Shown here piece after piece: positions 1 to 5,037 of a stretch of DNA of 7,268 nucleotides (the stretch's first letter is position 1; every line of letters begins with the position of its first letter). The notes below the pieces were generated by a model. That model had not been told where the DNA came from. It worked only from the letters and a program-made list of their open reading frames with translations, and made no database searches. The stretch is from Pseudomonadota bacterium (GTDB taxonomy: Bacteria > Pseudomonadota > Alphaproteobacteria > Rhizobiales > Xanthobacteraceae). A program made the position numbers and the translations under genes. The stretch covers positions 1 through 7,268 of the forward strand of contig JAEZMI010000175.1 in assembly GCA_023414975.1 (NCBI GenBank), read 5' to 3'.

Positions 1-1061
1 GGCGCGGCCGCGGCCGGCGGAGTCGCGGGGCGCGGCGGGCGGCCGGCGCTCTTCAGCTTGTTCGACACATAGACATTGCCGCTCGCGCCATCGATCGCGA
101 TGGTCTGCGGCATCGAGCCGGTGACGACATTGGCGATCGGATCGAGCGTCTTGGTGTCGATCAGGCTGACGAAGCCGCCGGTCCGGTTGGCCACGTAGAG
201 AATGCTGCGCCCGGCATCCAGGGCGAGGCTCAGCGTGCCGCCGCCGGTGGCGATTTCCTTGATCAGCTTGCCGTCCTTGGCGTCGAGCACCGTGAGTTCG
301 CCCGAGCCCTGATTGGCGACGAAGACCTGATCGCCGCTGGCGTCATAGAGAAGGTTGATCGCGCCCTCGCCGCCGCTGGGGAAACGGTTCGTCTCCTTCT
401 TGGTGGCGAGATCGATCACCACCACCTCGTTCGACTGCAGCGCCGAGAGGAAGAGGCGGTTGTTCTTCGCATCGAGCGAGATGCCGGCGATGCCGCCGGG
501 AATGTCGTCAATGCTGTCGACGATCTTGTTGGTGGCGCCGTCGATGATCCACACGGCGCTCGGCGTGTCGCGCATGCCGAGCACGGTGACATAGGCGCGG
601 TTGTTGGCCTCGTCGACGGCGACCTCGCGCACATGGGCCTTCTCGCCCTTGGCGAGCTTGGCGACCACCTTGCCCGTGGCAAGATCGATCACGCCGACCG
701 AGCCGTCGCGGGTCTGCGTGCCGTAGAGCGTCTTCGTGGTGTTGTTGATGCCGAGGCCGAACACCGGATCATCGCCGAGGGCGATGGATTCCTTGGTCTC
801 CAGCGTCGCCGGATCGAGCCCCAGCACGAAGGTCTCCGTCGCCCCGCGCGTGCCCGCCGCCGCCACATAGACGCGGTTGGTCGCCGGGCTGAACACGATC
901 TCGTAGAGGCCCTGGCCGGGCTTCACCTGCTTGACGAATTCCGGGTCCGCGAGGGCGGTTCCGGCCAGCGCCACCAGCGCGGTGGCGGAGAGCAGGGCGG
1001 CGTTCAGCAGGCGCGACGTGAAGCGGGCGTGTGGCCGGGAGGGCGTCGCGAGGGGCAGCAT
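1..1061 (-). CDS. Exported YncE-like (YVTN-family) beta-propeller protein, partial at window edge
   Basis: The frame is open from ATG at 1061 to the window edge, giving 353 residues without a stop; the C-terminus lies outside. Residues 1-38 form a signal peptide (basic start, hydrophobic 19-36, cleavage likely after ALA before DPE). The rest shows repeating beta-propeller blades of the form 'xVYVA...N...VxVID..T.K': RVYVAAAG at 63-70, VGVIDLATGKVV at 122-133, AVWIIDGATNKIV at 169-181, EVVVIDLATKK at 212-222, QVFVANQGSGELTVLD at 245-260, ILYVANRTGG at 287-296 and VYVSNK at 330-335. The end becomes Ala/Pro-rich (RPPRPATPPAAAA), a tail or linker beyond the last blade. A GGAG ribosome site lies 8 bases before the ATG. 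Family knowledge: E. coli YncE is a periplasmic propeller whose gene responds to iron. Position 66 bases behind an iron-type binding protein suggests a shared operon. The exact function is unknown; a ligand-binding or scaffold role in uptake is inference. Confidence 0.85.
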   Translation of the reverse strand, partial: MLPLATPSRPHARFTSRLLNAALLSATALVALAGTALADPEFVKQVKPGQGLYEIVFSPATNRVYVAAAGTRGATETFVLGLDPATLETKESIALGDDPVFGLGINNTTKTLYGTQTRDGSVGVIDLATGKVVAKLAKGEKAHVREVAVDEANNRAYVTVLGMRDTPSAVWIIDGATNKIVDSIDDIPGGIAGISLDAKNNRLFLSALQSNEVVVIDLATKKETNRFPSGGEGAINLLYDASGDQVFVANQGSGELTVLDAKDGKLIKEIATGGGTLSLALDAGRSILYVANRTGGFVSLIDTKTLDPIANVVTGSMPQTIAIDGASGNVYVSNKLKSAGRPPRPATPPAAAA

Positions 1062-1127
1062 GGCATTTCTCCATTGACGGTTTCGGTCGGCGCGACGCTC
1101 CCGGCGAGCGGCGCGTTTGGCGGGTGC

Positions 1128-2291
1128 TCAGTCGAGCGAAATCCAGTTCGGCCCCTCGATGGGGACGGCGAGGAAGCGCTGGTTGACCTCGGCGACGGTA
1201 GCGTCGACATCGAGATCGCGGAAACGTTCGGGGTGGATCCATTTGGCGAGGATCTCGACCGCGAACAGGTCCAGCGCGGAATTCAGCATCTGGTGCGACA
1301 GGCCGTAGACGCGCTTGTCCTTCACCGCCGCGAGGTCGGCGAAGCCGGGCCGGGCGATTACCTTGGCCAGCGTTTCGCGGGCGCGGGCGGGGCTGTATTC
1401 CGGCCCGATCAGCAGCCCGCCGGTGCCTTCCATATGGCTGCCGCCGGTGGCGATGTAGACCTGCGGGTCCTGCGCGATGACATATTCGAGGTTGAGCTTG
1501 CCGAAGGCGCGGGGGATGACCGCCGCGCCGATATTGGCGCCGCCGACCGCCTCGATGATCTCGCCGACATTGCCGCGGCCGGGCGAGTTGCAGCAATCGG
1601 CCGTCATCGCGGCGTGCGGCTCCAGGAAGACGCGCGGGCGCTGCGGGGCGGGAAGGTCCGCGAGCCTGGCCGTCACCGCATCGAGATGGGCGCGGCGATA
1701 GGCGAGGAACGCCTCGGCCTTGGCCGGCGCGCCGGTGGCGACGCCGAGCAGGCGCAGGCTGGGCTCGGTGTTGGCGAGGGGGTGGGTGAAGAAGTCGATC
1801 ACCACCACGGGGATGCCGGCCGCCTCGATGCGGGCGCGCTCCTCCGCGCTGGGCTGCGCGCCGAGCGAGAACACCGCAAGGTCCGGCCGGGCGGCGACGA
1901 CCTGTTCGACCGAGATGGCGCCGGCGGAACTCGCGACCTTGGCGAGCTGGTCGATGGCGGGGAACGTCGCCCGATAGGCCTCATAGGTGTTCTTGCCGAG
2001 CCGGTTGATGTCGCGCGGCCAGGCGGCGAGCACGCTCACCGGATCGGGCTGGATCAGCGCCAGCGCCACCAGGAAGCGGCCATCATCGATCAGCAGGCGC
2101 CGGGCGGGGGCCTCGAGCACCACCTCACGGCCGGTGAGATCGGTGAGGCGCAGCTCCGCGCGCGCCGGGGCGGCAACGGTCGCGAGCGCCAGAAGAACGG
2201 CACACAGCGCCAGCAGCCCGCGCCGGCACAGGCGGCGCGCGCCGAGGCCGGGCGGGAGAGCAGAGGAAGGCACGGGCAGCCGGGAAGCCAT
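1128..2291 (-). CDS. ABC transporter periplasmic substrate-binding protein, FecB/BtuF type (iron-siderophore or corrinoid)
   Basis: A 387-residue protein. An Arg-rich N-terminus (RRLCRRG at 19-25) precedes a hydrophobic stretch (26-41) and a likely signal peptidase I site after APARA (45); no lipobox is evident. The mature part looks like the Peripla_BP_2 (TroA-like) fold: an opening beta segment LRLTDLTGREVVLEAPARR (47-65), then ISVEQVVAARPDLAVF (126-141), IEAAGIPVVVID (155-166), NVGEIIEAVGGANIG (241-255), a second-lobe segment LEYVIAQDPQVYIATGG (268-284) and a closing KDKRVYGLSHQMLNS (324-338). The Cys-Cys pair at 233-234 (DCCNSPGRG) is unusual. Such proteins hand ferric siderophores, haem or B12 to an inner-membrane permease/ATPase; the substrate cannot be told from sequence. 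It is first in an operon with the YncE-like gene. The ribosome site is weak; no other Met occurs before the signal sequence, so this start is preferred. No permease, ATPase or TonB-dependent receptor is in the window; they may lie beyond the left edge. Confidence 0.88.
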   Translation of the reverse strand: MASRLPVPSSALPPGLGARRLCRRGLLALCAVLLALATVAAPARAELRLTDLTGREVVLEAPARRLLIDDGRFLVALALIQPDPVSVLAAWPRDINRLGKNTYEAYRATFPAIDQLAKVASSAGAISVEQVVAARPDLAVFSLGAQPSAEERARIEAAGIPVVVIDFFTHPLANTEPSLRLLGVATGAPAKAEAFLAYRRAHLDAVTARLADLPAPQRPRVFLEPHAAMTADCCNSPGRGNVGEIIEAVGGANIGAAVIPRAFGKLNLEYVIAQDPQVYIATGGSHMEGTGGLLIGPEYSPARARETLAKVIARPGFADLAAVKDKRVYGLSHQMLNSALDLFAVEILAKWIHPERFRDLDVDATVAEVNQRFLAVPIEGPNWISLD

Positions 2292-2328
2292 CGCAACAAT
2301 GCTCGGACATCAAATATCGGACCGCGGG

Positions 2329-2357
2329 GTAATCCCCCTCCGGGACAGATGTGTCAA
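2329..2357 (-). promoter_or_regulatory. Candidate promoter of the binding-protein/YncE operon
   Basis: On the minus strand a perfect -35 hexamer TTGACA (2357-2352) is followed after 17 bases by GATTAC (2334-2329), matching three of six -10 positions. The start of transcription would fall near 2322, about 30 bases before the ATG at 2291. A short dyad, GACA-GATG-TGTC (2344-2355), overlaps the -35 box and could be an operator. The -10 is poor, so this is tentative. Confidence 0.4.
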
Positions 2358-2379
2358 CTAAACATTTTGTAACTGCTTG

Positions 2380-2396
2380 TTTTTAATTACTCTAAA
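2380..2396. promoter_or_regulatory. Candidate Irr-type iron-control element (ICE-like)
   Basis: The 17-base stretch TTTTTAATTACTCTAAA resembles the alphaproteobacterial Irr box as I remember it (TTTAGAA-N3-TTCTAAA), matching 11 of 14 specified positions, with the right half-site nearly perfect. It lies in the AT-rich core about 60-75 bases upstream of the proposed operon start. An iron-type binding protein downstream makes the resemblance worth recording. AT-rich DNA produces such matches by chance, and the consensus is from memory. Confidence 0.25.
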
Positions 2397-2412
2397 TATA
2401 TGATTCAAAGCA

Positions 2413-2440
2413 TTCATAAGGTAATATTATCGACTATACA
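2413..2440 (+). promoter_or_regulatory. Candidate ugd promoter
   Basis: TTCATA (2413-2418) and TATACA (2435-2440), 16 bases apart, each match four of six positions of the -35 and -10 consensus. Transcription would start near 2447 and give ugd an untranslated leader of about 215 bases. An 8-base perfect palindrome, TAATATTA (2422-2429), sits in the spacer. Evidence is by hexamer resemblance only. Confidence 0.3.
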
Positions 2441-2600
2441 TTGACTCCCTGCCGTTTCGTCATCACGAGCACGTTGCCGCTCGGGAAACTTTGCCGGCAT
2501 CCGGAGGGCACGGGAATGTCGCGGCACGCCAGGAATTTGGTGCCGAAGGCGCGCGGCCCCTCGCCGCTCGCCGGCGAATTTGCTACGCCCGTGCCTCGCT

Positions 2601-2632
2601 GCGGCGTCCGGCCTCCCCCGGGCGGACGCCGC
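2601..2632 (+). promoter_or_regulatory. Strong stem-loop in the ugd leader
   Basis: GCGGCGTCCG (2601-2610) pairs perfectly with CGGACGCCGC (2623-2632) around a 12-base loop. It ends 29 bases before the ugd ATG, just upstream of the ribosome site. No T-run follows, so it is not a classic terminator. It could stabilise the transcript, block upstream read-through or tune translation; the role is inferred. Confidence 0.5.
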
Positions 2633-2661
2633 CTCGGCCTTCCGCGGGATGGGAACTCGGC

Positions 2662-3987
2662 ATGCGCGTCGCAATGATCGGTACCGGCTATGTCGGGCTT
2701 GTTTCCGGTACGTGCTTTTCGGATTTCGGCCACCACGTCACCTGCGTCGACAAGGATGCCGGCAAGATCGAGCGGCTCAACCGCGGGGAGATCCCCATCT
2801 ATGAGCCGGGCCTCGAGGATCTGGTGCGGCGCAATGTGGAGGCCGGCCGGCTCGACTTCGCCACCGATCTCACCCGGGCGGTGCAGGAAGCCGAGGTGGT
2901 GTTCATCGCCGTCGGCACGCCCTCGCGCCGGGGCGACGGCCACGCGGACCTCACCTATGTCCACGCCGCCGCGCGGGAGATTGCGCGGGCGGCGGAAGGC
3001 TTCACCGTGGTCGTCACCAAGTCCACCGTCCCGGTCGGCACCGGCGCGGATATCGAGCACATCATCCGCGAGGAGGCACCGGAGGCGGACATCGCGGTGG
3101 TGTCGAACCCGGAATTCCTGCGCGAGGGCGCGGCGATCGAGGATTTCAAGCGGCCGGACCGGGTGGTGATCGGCACCAGCGACCCGCGGGCCCGCGAGGT
3201 GATGGCGGCGCTCTACCGCCCGCTCTCGCTTAACGCCGCGCCCATCCTGTTCACCGAGCGCAACACCTCGGAGCTGATCAAATATGCCAGCAACGCCTTC
3301 CTCGCGATGAAGATCACCTTCATCAACGAGATGGCGGACCTGTGCGAGAAAGTCGGGGGCAACGTGCAGGAGGTGGCGCGCGGCATCGGGCTCGATGGCC
3401 GCATCGGCCCCAAATTCCTGCATGCCGGCCCCGGCTATGGCGGCTCCTGCTTCCCGAAGGACACGCTCGCTTTGATGCGCACGGCGCAGGAGGCCGGCTC
3501 GCCGGTGCGCCTGATCGAGACCGTGACCACGGTGAACGAGACGCGCAAGGCCGCCATGGGCCGCAAGGTGCTGGAGGCGCTCGACGTGCCCCCGCGTGGC
3601 GCGACCGTGGCCGTGCTGGGCCTCACCTTCAAGCCGAACACCGACGACATGCGCGACAGCCCCGCGATCAACATCGTGCAGTCGCTGGTCGACCGCGGCG
3701 TGACCGTGCGTGCCTTCGACCCGGAGGGGATGGAGGAAGCCCGCAAGGTGCTGCCGGCCGGCGTGGTCTACACCTCCGGTCCCTATGAATGCGCCGAGGG
3801 GGCGGACTGCCTCGTCATCGTCACCGAATGGGATGCCTTCCGCGCCCTCGATCTCGACCGGCTGAAGCGCGTGCTGAAGAGCCCCACCGTGGTGGACCTG
3901 CGGAACATCTACCCGCCCGTCGACCTCATCAGCCGCGGCTTCAAATATACCGGCATCGGCCGGGGCACCCTGCCCCCGCGCAGCTGA
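2662..3987 (+). CDS. ugd: UDP-glucose 6-dehydrogenase
   Basis: Oxidises UDP-glucose to UDP-glucuronate with two NAD+ (EC 1.1.1.22), a cytoplasmic step supplying precursors for exopolysaccharide, capsule and LPS sugars. The 441-residue length is typical of the bacterial single-chain enzyme. Motifs in order: N-terminal Rossmann loop GTGYVG (7-12) with the acidic strand end CVDKD (28-32); EIPIYEPGLEDL (43-54); FIAVGTPS (81-88); KSTVPVGT (120-127); NPEFLREG (149-156); the middle-domain helix ELIKYASNAFLAMKI (204-218) with its conserved Lys and Asn; the catalytic Cys263 in GPGYGGSCFPKD (256-267); and the C-terminal domain motif LTFKPNTDDMRDSP (321-334). All key residues are present, so the enzyme should be active. 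I chose ATG 2662 because MRVAMIGTGYVG is the standard family start and GGGA lies about 9 bases before it; the open frame upstream to 2491 is not protein-like. It stands alone on its strand, with no sugar-pathway neighbours in view. Confidence 0.97.
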   Translation: MRVAMIGTGYVGLVSGTCFSDFGHHVTCVDKDAGKIERLNRGEIPIYEPGLEDLVRRNVEAGRLDFATDLTRAVQEAEVVFIAVGTPSRRGDGHADLTYVHAAAREIARAAEGFTVVVTKSTVPVGTGADIEHIIREEAPEADIAVVSNPEFLREGAAIEDFKRPDRVVIGTSDPRAREVMAALYRPLSLNAAPILFTERNTSELIKYASNAFLAMKITFINEMADLCEKVGGNVQEVARGIGLDGRIGPKFLHAGPGYGGSCFPKDTLALMRTAQEAGSPVRLIETVTTVNETRKAAMGRKVLEALDVPPRGATVAVLGLTFKPNTDDMRDSPAINIVQSLVDRGVTVRAFDPEGMEEARKVLPAGVVYTSGPYECAEGADCLVIVTEWDAFRALDLDRLKRVLKSPTVVDLRNIYPPVDLISRGFKYTGIGRGTLPPRS

Positions 3988-4005
3988 GGGGACGCGCGAA
4001 GAAGG

Positions 4006-4024
4006 CTGCCGGGGGAACCGGCGG
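4006..4024. terminator. Possible weak terminator hairpin after ugd
   Basis: GCCGG (4008-4012) pairs with CCGGC (4018-4022) around GGGAA; one wobble and one further pair extend the stem to 7. It sits 18 bases after the ugd stop, and on the other strand downstream of the tRNA, so it could serve both convergent transcripts. There is no T-run right after it on either strand, which keeps the call weak. Confidence 0.3.
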
Positions 4025-4068
4025 GGCGGTCACACCATATTTTGAAGAGAGTGCCCTGCGCGTGGAGA

Positions 4069-4144
4069 TGGTGGAGCCGAGGGGATTTGAACCCCTGACC
4101 TCTGCAGTGCGATTGCAGCGCTCTCCCAACTGAGCTACGGCCCC
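4069..4144 (-). tRNA. tRNA-Ala (anticodon CGC, reads GCG)
   Basis: A complete 76-base cloverleaf with encoded CCA (4071-4069). The acceptor GGGGCCG pairs with CGGCTCC and contains the G3-U70 wobble that identifies alanine tRNAs. The D-stem is GCTC/GAGC with the AGTTGGGA loop. The anticodon stem CTGCA/TGCAG encloses the loop ATCGCAC, giving anticodon CGC (4111-4109). The T-arm AGGGG-TTCAAAT-CCCCT is regular. Its codon GCG is heavily used in the neighbouring GC-rich genes. It lies alone, opposite in direction to ugd and yggT, and no duplicated 3' end or integrase suggests an element inserted here. Confidence 0.97.
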
Positions 4145-4160
4145 ACGCGTCAGGCCGCGC

Positions 4161-4190
4161 CTTGTACGGTCGGCGCCGCCCCGCTGTCAA
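4161..4190 (-). promoter_or_regulatory. Promoter of tRNA-Ala(CGC)
   Basis: A perfect -35 TTGACA (4190-4185) and a -10 TACAAG (4166-4161, four of six matches) are 18 bases apart on the tRNA strand. A GC-rich stretch (GCGCGG) follows the -10, the kind of discriminator found at stringently controlled stable-RNA promoters. The start would be near 4153, leaving a leader of about 10 bases to be trimmed from the tRNA 5' end. Confidence 0.6.
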
Positions 4191-4236
4191 GGCACGCCGT
4201 CCCCGATCATCGCGAAGCTTGGCGGGGGCCGGGCGG

Positions 4237-4272
4237 GCTGTTGAAAACCCCGCCGCGAGGCGGTGAAACAGC
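4237..4272. other. Two-tier stem-loop between the tRNA and yggT
   Basis: GCTGTT (4237-4242) pairs with AACAGC (4267-4272), and inside it CCGCC (4250-4254) pairs with GGCGG (4259-4263) closed by a GCGA tetraloop of the stable GNRA type. An unpaired purine-rich stretch separates the tiers. On the minus strand the inner stem is followed by TTTT, which resembles a terminator, but no minus-strand gene ends here. The element has no evident owner among the flanking genes. Confidence 0.4.
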
Positions 4273-4359
4273 GCGCCGTTCCGGCCGTTCGTACCTGGCC
4301 GCCCGCGTCAATCGACGGGGTTGCTCCCGGACAGCCGCACCTTTAAGCATCGTTCGACC

Positions 4360-4375
4360 CGTATCGCCCGATACG
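4360..4375. promoter_or_regulatory. Perfect 16-base dyad upstream of yggT
   Basis: CGTATCG and CGATACG form a perfect 7-base inverted repeat around a CC centre, 32 bases before the yggT ATG. A weak promoter-like pair lies just upstream (TTGCTC at 4321-4326, TAAGCA at 4344-4349, 17 apart), which would place the dyad just after the transcription start. It could be an operator or, as RNA, a 6-base-pair hairpin with a GCCC loop. The binding factor is unknown. Confidence 0.4.
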
Positions 4376-4407
4376 TTCCTGCCCTGCGCCCCGCTCCGAG
4401 GCTCGCG

Positions 4408-4686
4408 ATGTACTCGCTTCTCTGGCTTTTCGACACGCTCATCACGCTTTACGTCTGGATTCTCATCGCTTCGGCCATCCTGTCCTGGCTGGTGGCGTTC
4501 AACGTCGTCAATCCGCACAACCAGGTCGTGCGCAGCGTCGGCGAGTTCCTCTGGCGCGTCACCGAGCCGGTGCTGGCGCCGCTGCGCCGCATCCTGCCCA
4601 ATCTCGGCGGCATCGACATCTCGCCGGTCATCCTCATCATCGCGCTTTATTTCATCCGCAACCTGGTCTTCGAACTGTTCGTCTGA
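4408..4686 (+). CDS. yggT: YggT family small membrane protein
   Basis: A 92-residue inner-membrane protein of the YggT family (PF02325). Hydrophobic segments at about 4-33 and 70-90 flank a loop with the family-typical TEPVLAPLRRILPNLGGIDISP (52-73). This is the short single-unit form common in alphaproteobacteria; the E. coli protein holds two such units. The biochemical role is not settled; related proteins are linked to osmotic or cation stress and, in plastid and cyanobacterial relatives, to membrane organisation. I start at ATG 4408, where the conserved protein begins and a CGAGG ribosome site lies 7 bases before; an earlier TTG at 4321 would add 29 residues with no family character and cover the dyad at 4360-4375. 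The DUF167 gene follows after 19 bases, so the two are probably co-transcribed. Confidence 0.9.
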   Translation: MYSLLWLFDTLITLYVWILIASAILSWLVAFNVVNPHNQVVRSVGEFLWRVTEPVLAPLRRILPNLGGIDISPVILIIALYFIRNLVFELFV

Positions 4687-4705
4687 GCCGTAGGGACTCG
4701 CGCCC

Positions 4706-5032
4706 GTGAGCGCCTCCCCCGTGAGCGCCTGGACACCGACGGTGGACGGCCTCGCCGTCACCGTGCGGGCAACCCCGCGCGGCGGGCGCGACGCGATCGA
4801 CGGGCTGGTGGCGCTGGCGGACGGGCGGCAGGCGCTGAAGGCGCGCGTCTGCGTCGCGGCGGAGGACGGCAAGGCCAATGCGGCCCTGGTCCGGCTTCTC
4901 GCCAAGGCGGCCGGCATCGCCCCCTCCCGCGTGGAACTGGCGAGCGGGGCGACCGCCCGCACCAAGACGTTCCTGCTTCGGGGCGACCCGGCCGAGCTGG
5001 CGGGCCGGCTGGCGGCGCTCGTGAAGGATTGA
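4706..5032 (+). CDS. DUF167 (YggU/UPF0235) family protein
   Basis: A 108-residue soluble protein of the DUF167 family (PF02594), the homologue of E. coli YggU. Typical segments are LAVTVRATPRGGRDAIDG (16-33), LKARVCVAAEDGKANAALV (44-62) with the hallmark GKAN, the helix LLAKAAGIAPSRVEL (64-78) and ASGATARTKTFLLRG (79-93). The fold is a small alpha/beta domain; the molecular function is not established. It follows yggT, the same order as in E. coli, which supports both assignments. The start is GTG: the first at 4706 has AGGGA 9 bases before it, while a second in-frame GTG at 4721 lies in a 15-base tandem duplication and is too far from that site. The gene ends 5 bases before the stop of the convergent efflux gene. 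Confidence 0.88.
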   Translation: MSASPVSAWTPTVDGLAVTVRATPRGGRDAIDGLVALADGRQALKARVCVAAEDGKANAALVRLLAKAAGIAPSRVELASGATARTKTFLLRGDPAELAGRLAALVKD

Positions 5033-5037
5033 GCCGG

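Larger units (their letters stand above)
2292..2661. other. Divergent intergenic region with AT-rich core
   Basis: These 370 bases separate the binding-protein operon (leftward) from ugd (rightward). The core 2341-2440 is 29% GC, and 2361-2430 about 21%, against a strongly GC-rich background, as expected where promoters and regulator sites for both directions sit. The part nearest ugd (2447-2661) returns to high GC and holds two inverted repeats: CGGCAC/GTGCCG (2522-2527 with 2540-2545) and a 10-base-pair stem at 2601-2632. A frame in phase with ugd is open back to 2491, but it has no protein-like character and I do not treat it as coding. Confidence 0.7.

Noticed and set aside
633..2372. A 579-codon open frame on the plus strand opposite the binding-protein and YncE-like genes
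   Set aside because: It is antisense to two genes with clear family features, is rich in Arg, Gly and Ala without motifs, and long antisense frames are common at this GC content.
2491..2661. N-terminal extension of ugd by 57 residues
   Set aside because: The conserved enzyme begins MRVAMIGTGYVG at 2662; the extension is Arg/Pro-rich and would be translated through the strong leader hairpin.
2434..3423. A 329-codon minus-strand frame over ugd
   Set aside because: It lies opposite an intact, well-conserved enzyme, and its composition is that of a codon-position shadow.
4069..4144. tRNA gene as an integration site for a mobile element
   Set aside because: No duplicated tRNA 3' end, integrase or composition shift is seen on either side within the window.
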